A DNA stretch of 64,000 bases from Planctomycetaceae bacterium. GTDB lineage: Bacteria; Planctomycetota; Planctomycetia; Planctomycetales; Planctomycetaceae. Position 1 is the first letter of the stretch. Every line of letters begins with the position of its first letter. The DNA is taken from assembly GCA_028284885.1 (NCBI GenBank), contig JANQQW010000074.1:25365-89364 (forward strand), given 5' to 3'. The translations under genes were made by a program, and so were the position numbers. The notes below the pieces were generated by a model. It was given only the letters and a program-made list of their open reading frames with translations. It was not told the origin of the DNA and did not search any database. Shown piece by piece: positions 38,917 to 47,293 of this stretch.

Positions 38917-40005
38917 ATGTCCCCGACACTCCTCTCGCTTCTGCTCCTGACCACGTCGCAAGTCGCCCCCGCGGCCGAGGACGAGATCGCACCGCCGATT
39001 CGCCCCCCCATCGTGAAGCCGGTGCAGCCGATCGGACGCCCCGTGGTGCCCGTCGCGAAGTGGTCGCTGTCGATTCAGAAGGACGCGAGGTTCGACGAGA
39101 AGTCGTGGGGCGAGGCCTCCGAACCGGTCTCCACGCGTGGACTGAGACTCGTCGTGCAGCCGGAGCGGAAGTCGTTCGCCGGCAACGGCCCGCTGGCGTT
39201 CCGCGTCACTCTCGAGAACGTCTCGGAGAACGCGATCGAACTCGCCGGCGGCCGGCTGGGGGCGAAGCCGCGGCTCGTGCTCGCGAATCAGAAGACCGGC
39301 GCGCAGTGGTCGCTGACCGCGAAGGCGAGCAAGACGAAGGGGGTGAAGTTGGCGGCCGGCGACAGTGCCTCCTACACGCTCGTCGTCTCAGCACCGCAGA
39401 TCGTCTTCCCGCGTCCTGTTCCGGTGCCGCTGCCCGGCCCCATCCCCCGTCCGCTGCCGCAACCGATTCCGTTCAAGGGGGTTCGGTTCCAGGCCTGCGG
39501 CGCTGCCGGGCAGGCGCAGCCCGTTCCGATCCGGCGACCGATTCGGCCGCCGGTGTTCGTCGGCCAAGTCGTGCCGGTCGGACAGGGAACGGTTCGAGCC
39601 CAGTTGTTCGTCGAGTTCGACAAGCCGGCCCAGGACTCGAAGGCGTGGTCCGGCCGTCTCGCCGCGAAGCCGGTGGAGTTCGAAATCGGGAAGCCGGAAC
39701 CGGTCGTGCCGCCGGGCGTGCCGACGACGAAGGAGACCGCGGTGAAGGCGGCAATCCCGGTCGCCGAGGCCGCCCTCCGGTCGAACTACCGGCCGGTCCC
39801 AGGCATCCGCCCCGAGCACTCCGGAACGTGGATCGAGGACGCTGAGAAGACGGCCAACGTCACCCAGACGAAGTCGGGGTGGACGGTCAGCTGGACGCAC
39901 ACCCCCAGGCGAGGCGGCTTCGGCTACAACGTCACCGTCGACGTCACCCGCGGCGGGGGCGGGGTCGTCCGTGAGGTCTTCACGTCGTACTCGCCGAAAC
40001 GCTGA
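38917..40005 (+). CDS. Secreted proline-rich protein
   Basis: 362 residues with a signal peptide (LLSLLLLTTSQVAPAAE). A Pro/Val/Ile-rich segment (IRPPIVKPVQPIGRPVVPV) precedes an Ig-like beta domain (about 75-160; LAFRVTLENVSENAIELAGG is typical of BsuPI-type or DUF4426-like beta sandwiches). A second Pro-rich stretch (about 168-190, PRPVPVPLPGPIPRPLPQP) interrupts that domain. The C-terminal 90 residues (AVKAAIPVAEAALRSNYRPVPG, then GGFGYNVTVDVTRGGG) look like a small alpha/beta domain with a PepSY-like pattern. Extracytoplasmic, function unknown. The start is the ATG directly before the signal peptide. Confidence 0.65.
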   Translation: MSPTLLSLLLLTTSQVAPAAEDEIAPPIRPPIVKPVQPIGRPVVPVAKWSLSIQKDARFDEKSWGEASEPVSTRGLRLVVQPERKSFAGNGPLAFRVTLENVSENAIELAGGRLGAKPRLVLANQKTGAQWSLTAKASKTKGVKLAAGDSASYTLVVSAPQIVFPRPVPVPLPGPIPRPLPQPIPFKGVRFQACGAAGQAQPVPIRRPIRPPVFVGQVVPVGQGTVRAQLFVEFDKPAQDSKAWSGRLAAKPVEFEIGKPEPVVPPGVPTTKETAVKAAIPVAEAALRSNYRPVPGIRPEHSGTWIEDAEKTANVTQTKSGWTVSWTHTPRRGGFGYNVTVDVTRGGGGVVREVFTSYSPKR

Positions 40006-40100
40006 CCGCAATCCGTGCAGGGCAAGCCGGAGTTCGATGCGTAGAATGGGTCCGGTCTCGACACTCGTCGGGTCCCACCGGAACCTCGTGGTCGATTCCC

Positions 40101-40610
40101 GTGCCCACTGACGCCCCGCACCCCGCACGACTCGACGTGGAGACTCTGCTCGCCGACTGCGAGCTGGAGCGGGTGCGACGCTCTGGACCGGGTGGCCAGC
40201 ACCGGAACAAGGTCGAGACGGGCGTCGTGCTCAGGCATCGACCGACGGGCGTCGTCGCGGAGGCGAGCGAACGGCGTAGCGGAGAGGCGAATCGCCGCGA
40301 GGCCGTCCGGCGACTGCGGATTCGGCTAGCGCTCGAGATTCGGACCGCACCGGACGACGAGCCCTCGCCCCTGTGGTCGAGCCGTTGCCGCAACGAGCGG
40401 GTCTCGGTGAGCGCGACGCACGACGATTTTCCAGCACTCCTGTCCGAGGTTCTCGACCGGCTGGCGGCCGACGAGGCGGATCCTCGGACGACGGCTTCCT
40501 TTCTGAAGTGCCGCTCGTCACAGTTGGTGCGTTTTCTGAAGTTGGAGCCGGCGGCGTTCACGCTGCTGAACGGCTGGCGACGCGAGCGCGACTTGCGTCC
40601 GTACAAGTGA
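40101..40610 (+). CDS. RF-1-domain peptidyl-tRNA hydrolase-like protein (GGQ motif)
   Basis: 169 residues containing only the catalytic RF-1 domain. RRSGPGGQHRNKVETGVVL holds the GGQ tripeptide (residues 31-33) that triggers peptidyl-tRNA hydrolysis. The basic context resembles ArfB/C12orf65-type ribosome-rescue factors. There is no stop-codon recognition domain. The C-terminal tail is helical and moderately basic (FLKCRSSQLVRFLKLEP, then NGWRRERDLRPYK), unlike the long Lys/Arg tail of ArfB. It probably acts on stalled ribosomes. GTG start; the next gene starts 17 bases downstream. Confidence 0.8.
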   Translation: MPTDAPHPARLDVETLLADCELERVRRSGPGGQHRNKVETGVVLRHRPTGVVAEASERRSGEANRREAVRRLRIRLALEIRTAPDDEPSPLWSSRCRNERVSVSATHDDFPALLSEVLDRLAADEADPRTTASFLKCRSSQLVRFLKLEPAAFTLLNGWRRERDLRPYK

Positions 40611-40626
40611 CCGACGGAGACACGGC

Positions 40627-42015
40627 GTGCCACGGCGAACCGAGAAGTCCGACGCGGAGGACCCGTCGGTCCAGGCGAACCGGATGTGGGGATGGCTGGC
40701 GGTCCTCGCCGGGGTGGTCAACGCGGCCGTGCTGCTGTTCGGGCCGGACGTGGCCCCGCCGTGGCGATTCGCCCGCGTGGCGATTCAGGTCCTCGTCTCG
40801 ACGGCGTGTCTCGCGTGGGGGCTGCGGCAGATCGGCCTCCTCTCCAATCGTGGCCCGCGGCGGCGGCAGACCGTGCGACTCACCCTCCCGGCGGGCGGGG
40901 CACTACTCATCATGGTGGTGTTGTTCGCCGGTTCGATGATCGGCCGGTCCAACCCGCTGATGCTCGTCGCCTCGATGATCTCCGGTCCGTTCGTTCTCAA
41001 CGGGTGGCTGGCGAACGTCATGCTGCGGCGGTTGCGGCTTCGCCGTCGTCTGCCCGCGCGCACGGTCGCCGGTCAACCGGCTTGGGTAGAGCTCGAGGCG
41101 GTCAACGAGAACCGCTGGATGAACGCCTGGCTGGTCGTGCTCCGCGACGAGATCGTGACCGACGAAGAGCAGCTGACGGCCGAAGTGCCGCTGCTGAGGC
41201 TGCCGTGCCGCACACCGAGGACGAGCCGCTACCAGGTCCTGCCGATGCGACGCGGACGATACCGGTTCGGTCCGCTGACGGCTCGCACGAGCTTCCCGTT
41301 CGGCTTCGTCGAACGAACGTTGGTGGTCGAGGAGCACGGCGAGATGCTCGTGCAGCCCCGCGTCGGCCGGCTGACCCGCAACTGGCGACGCCCGCGGACG
41401 ACGGACCAGTCCCCGGTGCCCGCCTCGTCCAGCCGTGAGGGAATGGCGGCCGACGAGTTCCAGAAGCTCCGCGAGTACCGCTACGGCGACAGCACGCGGC
41501 ACGTCCACTGGCGTTCGTCGGCGCGGCGGGGCGAGCTGCTCGTGAAGGACCTCCGCTCCGAGACGGCCGCACCGCTGGCGATCCTCGTGGACCTCTGGCA
41601 GCCGGAGACGCCGGACGAGGCGGACCGTGAGCGCGTCGAACTCGCCGTCAGTCTCGTGGCGACCCTGTGCGTCGACGAGTTGACCCGACACCGCGAGGCG
41701 GCGCTCGACGTCGCCGTCTCCGCCGGGGACCTGCAGAGTTGGGAAGGTCGGTCCGGCCCGGCGGGCGTGGAGGGTCTCCTCGACGAGCTGGCGGTCGCCG
41801 AGGCCTCACCGAACGCCGGCGTCGCCGCCTTGGTGCCGTTGGCGGAGAACGCCCTCGCTCGTCGTGCGGCCGTGCTGCTCGTGACGACCCGACCGACCGC
41901 CGAGGTCCAACGGCTGGCCGGCGACCTGCCCCCCGAGCAGCGGCGACTCGTCGACCGGATGCGGGTCGTCGAGTGCTCGCCCGTTTCTCTCCAGTTCGTG
42001 CTCGACCTCAGCTGA
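40627..42015 (+). CDS. DUF58 protein with two membrane helices
   Basis: 462 residues. After a short cytoplasmic start come hydrophobic segments at about 21-40, 50-65 and 85-120. A beta domain follows (about 140-250, YQVLPMRRGRYRFGPLTARTSFPFG). The DUF58 signature EFQKLREYRYGDSTRHVHWR comes next, and then a von Willebrand A-like part with APLAILVDLW. DUF58 proteins are commonly coupled to a MoxR AAA ATPase and a transglutaminase. Here the transglutaminase is next (15-base gap), but no MoxR is in the window. GTG start. The pair probably works on an envelope protein substrate; the reaction is unknown. Confidence 0.85.
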   Translation: MPRRTEKSDAEDPSVQANRMWGWLAVLAGVVNAAVLLFGPDVAPPWRFARVAIQVLVSTACLAWGLRQIGLLSNRGPRRRQTVRLTLPAGGALLIMVVLFAGSMIGRSNPLMLVASMISGPFVLNGWLANVMLRRLRLRRRLPARTVAGQPAWVELEAVNENRWMNAWLVVLRDEIVTDEEQLTAEVPLLRLPCRTPRTSRYQVLPMRRGRYRFGPLTARTSFPFGFVERTLVVEEHGEMLVQPRVGRLTRNWRRPRTTDQSPVPASSSREGMAADEFQKLREYRYGDSTRHVHWRSSARRGELLVKDLRSETAAPLAILVDLWQPETPDEADRERVELAVSLVATLCVDELTRHREAALDVAVSAGDLQSWEGRSGPAGVEGLLDELAVAEASPNAGVAALVPLAENALARRAAVLLVTTRPTAEVQRLAGDLPPEQRRLVDRMRVVECSPVSLQFVLDLS

Positions 42016-42030
42016 CCGAAAGGAGACGAC

Positions 42031-44493
42031 GTGACGCCAGCGGCAACGTCCACGATGGTCGCGAGCACGGGACCGGCGGTCGACGTCTCCACACGTCGGC
42101 GCGCCGTCGAACGCGGCTTCCGGCTCAGCATCCACGTGTTGGCCGGCGTGGCGAGCGTGATGCTGGCGACGGCCGAGGGCTCGGCGTTCCCCACGCTGCT
42201 GACGGTCCCGGTCACCGTGGCGGCCGCCATCCTCTCGGCCCGAAAGCGTTACCTCTCCAGCGTCTGGGCCAACGCGCTCGGCTTCTTCGTCTTCTTCCCG
42301 TTCGCGATCATGGAGTTCACGTTCGGGTCGGCCGCCGACGCCAAGCTGCGGGGCGGCGTGCACCTGCTCGTCTACCTCACCTGGCTCGTGCTGCTGCAGC
42401 GACACACCGCGGGCAAGTACTGGTACGTGTGCGCGTTGACCGTGCTGCAGGTCGCGGTCGGCACGCTGCTCGTCGAACCGCAGGACTCTGGCCGGTACGG
42501 GCTGCTCCTCTGCGGGTACGCCCTCCTCGCGATCTGGACGTTGACCGTGTTCTCGGTCCGCCGGGCCTACGCCAAGGGGGCCGACGCCGCGGAGACCGCG
42601 ACGGACTCGGGAGTCGGCGTGGGATTCGACCTGCTGCGTGCAACGTCCTCGACCGGGACGGTCGTCACCGGGGACGACCGGGGACGCGTGTTCGGCCCGC
42701 GGTTCGCCGCCGGGGTCGTCTCGACGACGTTCGGCTCGATGGCGGTCGCGGTCGTCGTGTTCCTGCTGTTCCCCCGCAACAACCTGATGACGGACGCGCT
42801 CGCGAACGGGGCCGACGAGTTCTCCTTCGGCCAGACGACGATGACCGGCTTCTCCGAATCGGTCGAGTTGGGCGAGCTGGGCCGCATCCTGGAGAGCAAC
42901 GAACGGGTGCTCGAGGTCCGGGCATTCGACGGCGTGAGCGGCGAGGAGCTCGACCTGTACGAGTACGCGAACCGAATGGGCTACGACGAGCCGCTGTTCC
43001 GCGGGAAGGCGTTGACGAAGTACGAGGACGGGAGGTGGTCGGCCGGTCGCGAGGCGAGACGACTGCAGTACCGGAACACGCCCCCGCGGGACGCAGTGCG
43101 TCAGGAGTACCGGCTGGCCGACGTCGGCACGGACATCCTCTTCGCCGTCAACCCGGTCGAGCGCGTGCTGATTCGCGAGCGGAACGATCCCGTCGGCGCG
43201 GTCGTGGAGCCGAACACGTCGGTCGTGCGGCGGGAGGCGTCGTTCCGCGGGGCGAAGGGGATCGAGTACGTCGCGTACTCGCCGCGGCGGCGGGGCGAGA
43301 ACGTCGTCTCCGAGCCCAGGCGAATGACGTTGCGGGAGCGGTGGTACGGACAGCTGGACGACCTTTTGGAACGACCGGCGATGCCTCGGCTCCAGGGCTT
43401 CGTGGCGGACGAGCTCGCCGAGATGCGGGGCGGCCGACTCTCGCCCCGGGAGGTGGCCGAAAAGTTCAACCGGTACCTCCAGTCCGAGGGAGGGTTTGCC
43501 TACTCGCTCGAGGGGCAACGCCGGCCAGTCGGCGTCGATCCGGTCGAGAACTTCCTGTTCGAGACCAAGACGGGCCACTGCGAGTACTACGCCTCGGCGC
43601 TCACGCTGATGCTGCGGAACGTGAACGTCCCGGCCCGCGTCGTCACCGGCTTCAAAGGAGGCGGAAAGAACCGGCTGACGGGCTACTTCGAGGTCGAGGA
43701 GCGGCACGCACACGCCTGGGTCGAGGCGTACATCACGGAGGAACCGATCGAGTTGATCCTCCGCGGCACGCGGCGGGAGGCCGTCAACGAGGGCACCTGG
43801 GTCGTCTTCGACCCGACGCCGTCCGTCGAACGGAGCGAGAGCGTCGCCAGCAACGCCCGCAACCAGGGGACCATCGGCAACGTCCGGCGGTTCGTCGTCG
43901 ACCAGTGGGACCGCTACGTCCTGCGGATGAACTCCTACAAACAGAACACGCAGTTCTACCGCCCGGTGCGCAACTTCCTCCTCACCGTCTGGCGAACGCT
44001 GCAGGGCGAGGCGGAGTCCCGGCGGGCGTTGTGGAACCAGGTCAAGGAGTTCGCCGGCTCGCCCGACCGGTGGTTCAGCCCGTCCGGATTCCTCGTGACG
44101 TTCTTCCTGCTGCTGCTCGCGTACGGCGGCGTCCGTCTCTCGCTGTACCTGTTCCGCCTCGTGCGAAACCTGCTCTGGCCACAGTTGGCCGAGGGAGCGG
44201 CGGCCCGGCAGGTCGTCGTGTTCTACGAGCGGTTCCAACAGTCCTGCGAGCGGCTCGGACTGAAGCGCGGATCGACGCAGACGCACGGCGAGTTCGCGGT
44301 CGAGGTGACGAACCGCGTCGCCGAGGAGGGACTCGAGAGCCCGCTCGCGCCCGTCGCCGTCGTCCGCAGCTTCCACGACGTCCGGTTCGGAGGACGCAGC
44401 CTGCCGCCGGAAGAGCTTCGCCGGCTCGACGAGGGGATCGAGGCGTTCGAGGCCGCCGTCGAGGAAGTCCTCGCCCGTCGCAACCCCGTCTGA
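42031..44493 (+). CDS. TgpA-type membrane transglutaminase
   Basis: 820 residues. An N-terminal block of about six transmembrane helices (about 30-250) is followed by a periplasmic region with a transglutaminase-like domain (about 470-600). The catalytic Cys is in ETKTGHCEYYASALTLMLR, the His in RHAHAWVEAYI and the Asp in WVVFDPTPS. A C-terminal transmembrane helix (about 690-710, FLVTFFLLLLAYGGVRLSLYLF) precedes a DUF4129-like cytoplasmic tail. This matches the TgpA/DUF3488-transglut architecture. The triad is complete, so activity on proteins or peptidoglycan is plausible. GTG start; gene pair with DUF58. Confidence 0.88.
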   Translation: MTPAATSTMVASTGPAVDVSTRRRAVERGFRLSIHVLAGVASVMLATAEGSAFPTLLTVPVTVAAAILSARKRYLSSVWANALGFFVFFPFAIMEFTFGSAADAKLRGGVHLLVYLTWLVLLQRHTAGKYWYVCALTVLQVAVGTLLVEPQDSGRYGLLLCGYALLAIWTLTVFSVRRAYAKGADAAETATDSGVGVGFDLLRATSSTGTVVTGDDRGRVFGPRFAAGVVSTTFGSMAVAVVVFLLFPRNNLMTDALANGADEFSFGQTTMTGFSESVELGELGRILESNERVLEVRAFDGVSGEELDLYEYANRMGYDEPLFRGKALTKYEDGRWSAGREARRLQYRNTPPRDAVRQEYRLADVGTDILFAVNPVERVLIRERNDPVGAVVEPNTSVVRREASFRGAKGIEYVAYSPRRRGENVVSEPRRMTLRERWYGQLDDLLERPAMPRLQGFVADELAEMRGGRLSPREVAEKFNRYLQSEGGFAYSLEGQRRPVGVDPVENFLFETKTGHCEYYASALTLMLRNVNVPARVVTGFKGGGKNRLTGYFEVEERHAHAWVEAYITEEPIELILRGTRREAVNEGTWVVFDPTPSVERSESVASNARNQGTIGNVRRFVVDQWDRYVLRMNSYKQNTQFYRPVRNFLLTVWRTLQGEAESRRALWNQVKEFAGSPDRWFSPSGFLVTFFLLLLAYGGVRLSLYLFRLVRNLLWPQLAEGAAARQVVVFYERFQQSCERLGLKRGSTQTHGEFAVEVTNRVAEEGLESPLAPVAVVRSFHDVRFGGRSLPPEELRRLDEGIEAFEAAVEEVLARRNPV

Positions 44494-44514
44494 CGGGGCC
44501 GGTCGGCGGGCGAC

Positions 44515-45573
44515 TCACTCCGCGGGTAACTCGGCAGCGGTCGCCTCCTTCTTCACGGCATCGGTCACCGGGCAGGCGGCCAGCTGGCCGGGCGACATCG
44601 GGAGCAGGTCGGGGACCGACTCGGAACACGACGGCTGGGCCTGCGGGCAGCGGGGATGGAAGCTGCAGCCGCCCGGCTTGTTGAGCGGCGAGGGGATCTC
44701 GCCCGTCAACGCGATTCGCTCCGGCCGCGTGCGATCCGGCTGGGGATGCGGCACGGCGGACAACAGGGCCCGCGTGTACGGGTGGGCCGGCTGGTGGTAC
44801 ACGGTCTCGGCGTCGCCGATCTCGACGAGGTCGCCGAGGTACATCACGGCGATGCGGTCGCTGATGTGGTAGACGACGGACAGGTCGTGCGCGACGAAGA
44901 CGTACGTCAGGTCGAACTCGTCCTGCAGATCCATCATCAGGTTGACGACCTGGCTCTGGACCGAGACGTCGAGCGCGGAGACCGGTTCGTCGGCGACGAT
45001 GAGCTGCGGTCGGACGGCGAGCGCCCGGGCGATGCCGATCCGCTGCCGCTGCCCGCCGGAGAACTCGTGCGGGTACCGCTGCATGTACTCGGGCTGAAGG
45101 CCGACCTTGTCGAGCAGGCCGGCGACCTCGTCGCGGCGTTCGTCGGCCGTCTTGCTCGTGTGCACCTTCAGCGGTCGTTCGACGATCTCCTGCACCGTCA
45201 TCCGCGGGTTCAGCGAGGAGAACGGGTCCTGGAAGATCATCTGGATCTCGGCCCGGAACCGCTTCATGTCGGACCGCCGGAGTTCCAGCAGGTCGACGAC
45301 GCTGCCGTCGGCGTGGTGGAAGAGAATGCGTCCCTCCTCGACGACGCCGGGGACGGTGTCCTTCAAGATGTTGACGATCGCCTTGGCGGCGGTCGTCTTG
45401 CCACAACCGGACTCGCCGACGAGGCCGAGCGTCTCGCCGCGGTGAACGGTGAAGGAGACGCCGTCGACGGCCCGGACCTCGCCCACCTTGTGACGGAGCA
45501 CGCCCCCCCAGACGGGGTAGCGGACGGAGAGGTTCTCGACCTCCAGCAGCGGGGTGAGCGGTGTGTCGGTCAC
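44515..45573 (-). CDS. Oligopeptide/dipeptide ABC transporter ATPase (OppF/DppF type)
   Basis: 352 residues. Walker A GESGCGKTT, Q-loop FQDPFSSLNPRM, signature FSGGQRQRIGIARAL, Walker B LIVADEPVSALD and switch His VFVAHDLSVV are all intact. The C-terminal oligo_HPY extension (RALLSAVPHPQPD, then GCSFHPRCPQAQPSC with its Cys cluster) marks OppF/DppF-type subunits, which may bind an iron-sulfur cluster. It energises peptide uptake with an OppBCD partner that is not in the window. The GTG start is divergent from the phosphorylase gene. An SBP family 5-like protein occurs elsewhere in the window at 27742, but I cannot link the two. Confidence 0.92.
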   Translation of the reverse strand: MTDTPLTPLLEVENLSVRYPVWGGVLRHKVGEVRAVDGVSFTVHRGETLGLVGESGCGKTTAAKAIVNILKDTVPGVVEEGRILFHHADGSVVDLLELRRSDMKRFRAEIQMIFQDPFSSLNPRMTVQEIVERPLKVHTSKTADERRDEVAGLLDKVGLQPEYMQRYPHEFSGGQRQRIGIARALAVRPQLIVADEPVSALDVSVQSQVVNLMMDLQDEFDLTYVFVAHDLSVVYHISDRIAVMYLGDLVEIGDAETVYHQPAHPYTRALLSAVPHPQPDRTRPERIALTGEIPSPLNKPGGCSFHPRCPQAQPSCSESVPDLLPMSPGQLAACPVTDAVKKEATAAELPAE

Positions 45574-45743
45574 GGCGAGCCGAGCGAGTTCGGGAGGACT
45601 TTCGGAACGAGGAGTCTACGCCACGGCGGCGGGTGTCGTCACGTCGGTCGCGGGCGTTGCGTTTTCGGCGTGGGTCGAGACAATCCGGCCGTCGGCATCG
45701 GCGCGTGCCGTTCCCTCGGCCCCCATCGTGAGAAAGGACTCCC

Positions 45744-46565
45744 ATGCTCGAACTCGCCCAGCAGATCGAGGACGCCCGACAGTTCATCGCCTCGGAGTTC
45801 GACACCGCTCCGGCGGCCGGGCTGATCCTCGGCACGGGTCTCGGCGGCCTCGCCGAGCAGATCGAGACGGCAGCCACCATTCCGTACGAGGAGATCCCGC
45901 ACTTCCCGACCTCGACGGTGAAGGAGCACGCGGGGCAGCTCGTCTGCGGGACGCTCAGCGGCAAGCCGATCGTCGCGATGGAGGGGCGGTTCCACTTCTA
46001 CGAGGGGTACACCATGAAGCAGGTCACGTTCCCGGTCCGCGTGATGCGGGCGCTGGGGGCGGAGACGCTCGTGGTGACCAACGCCGCCGGCGGGATGAAC
46101 CCGCAGTACGCGCTCGCGGACATCTGCATCCTCGAGGACGTTATCAACCTGATGGGCGACAACCCGCTGCGAGGTGTCAACGACGACAACCTGGGCCCGC
46201 GGTTCCCGGACATGCTCGAACCGTTCGACCAGGAACTGGTCGCCAAGGCGATCGAGACGGCCCGGGAGCACAAGCTGCCGTTCCAGAAGGGCGTGTTCGT
46301 GGGGGTCGCCGGGCCGAACCTGGAGACGCGGGCCGAGTACCGCATGCTTCGGCTGCTGGGTTCGGACGTCGTCGGCATGTCGACCGTGCCGGAGGTGATC
46401 GTCGCCAAGCACGCTGGGATGAAGTGCGTCGGCTTCTCGATCGTGACCGACATGTGCCTGCCGGACGCCCTCGAGCCGGTCGAGATCGAGAAGATCGTGG
46501 AGGTCGCCGGCATCGGTGGCGAGCGGCTGGCGAAGTTGATTCCGGCCCTCGTCGCCCAACTATAG
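45744..46565 (+). CDS. Trimeric purine nucleoside phosphorylase, predicted 6-aminopurine acceptance
   Basis: 273 residues, the PNP/MTAP family, splitting purine nucleosides with phosphate to base plus pentose 1-phosphate. Motifs: [44 protein letters not shown] and [15 protein letters not shown]. Glu194 corresponds to human PNP Glu201. The residue 42 positions later is Asp236, where human PNP has Asn243. In human PNP an Asn243-to-Asp change is known to allow adenosine, and MTAP carries Asp there. So adenosine or mixed specificity is predicted instead of strict inosine/guanosine use. Confidence 0.9.
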   Translation: MLELAQQIEDARQFIASEFDTAPAAGLILGTGLGGLAEQIETAATIPYEEIPHFPTSTVKEHAGQLVCGTLSGKPIVAMEGRFHFYEGYTMKQVTFPVRVMRALGAETLVVTNAAGGMNPQYALADICILEDVINLMGDNPLRGVNDDNLGPRFPDMLEPFDQELVAKAIETAREHKLPFQKGVFVGVAGPNLETRAEYRMLRLLGSDVVGMSTVPEVIVAKHAGMKCVGFSIVTDMCLPDALEPVEIEKIVEVAGIGGERLAKLIPALVAQL

Positions 46566-46596
46566 AAGAGTCCGCCCGCTCCACGACGAGGTTGCC

Positions 46597-47010
46597 GTGC
46601 TCCTCCGCCGAATCCTGGTGACGTACTTCGTCGCGCTGGTCGTCTTCCTGGCCATCGACGCCGTCTGGCTCGGCGTGATCGCCGTCGATCTGTACCAGGA
46701 CCAGATCGGGCACCTGCTGCACAAGCCGCCGAACTTCGTCGCGGCAGGGGCCTTCTACCTCTGCTTTGTCTCGGGCATCCTCGTGTTCGGCGTCCGACCG
46801 GGGCGACCCGACCGGACGCTGGGCGGGGTCGTCGGCATGGCGGCGCTCTACGGGACGTACACGTATTTGACGTACGAGCTGACCAACATGGCCACGCTGG
46901 AACGGTGGCCGTTGAAGCTGGTCGTGATCGACGTTCTGTGGGGGGCCGCCCTGAGTGCCGCGGTCGCTGGCGTGACGTTCGCCGTCGAGAAGCGGATGCT
47001 GGGCGAGTAG
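46597..47010 (+). CDS. DUF2177 four-helix membrane protein
   Basis: 137 residues with four transmembrane helices: about 8-30 (TYFVALVVFLAIDAVWLGVIA), 48-66 (AAGAFYLCFVSGILVFGV), 76-92 (LGGVVGMAALYGTYTYL) and 105-127 (LVVIDVLWGAALSAAVAGVTF). The pattern FLAIDAVWLGVIA...YQDQIG and YGTYTYLTYELTNMATLERW is that of DUF2177. The function of that family is unknown. GTG start, 31 bases after the phosphorylase stop, so possibly one transcript. Confidence 0.85.
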   Translation: MLLRRILVTYFVALVVFLAIDAVWLGVIAVDLYQDQIGHLLHKPPNFVAAGAFYLCFVSGILVFGVRPGRPDRTLGGVVGMAALYGTYTYLTYELTNMATLERWPLKLVVIDVLWGAALSAAVAGVTFAVEKRMLGE

Positions 47011-47293
47011 CGCGATCCGCAAGACTCGCCGCAAGCGGCAGCCCTCATTGCGTTTGCGCCGCCACCGCCCTGCAGGTGCCCTCGATGAGCCCCCCGGAAC
47101 CGTTACGCGCCGAAAATCCGGCACGTCCGGGACAATCGTTACAGATTCACTAGGGCGCGAACCGATACCTCCGACATGTTCGGGATCACGCGCCCGAGGA
47201 CGTGGGGGCGTGGTGCCGGGAATTCGAGGATCGTGGCCGGGGCGAACGTGCTCGCGGGTCACCTTTCGCAATCGGGCTAGCAGGGACGAGCTG

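Noticed and set aside
42031..44493. MoxR-DUF58-transglutaminase triad
   Set aside because: Only DUF58 and the transglutaminase are present; no MoxR AAA ATPase lies beside them in the window.
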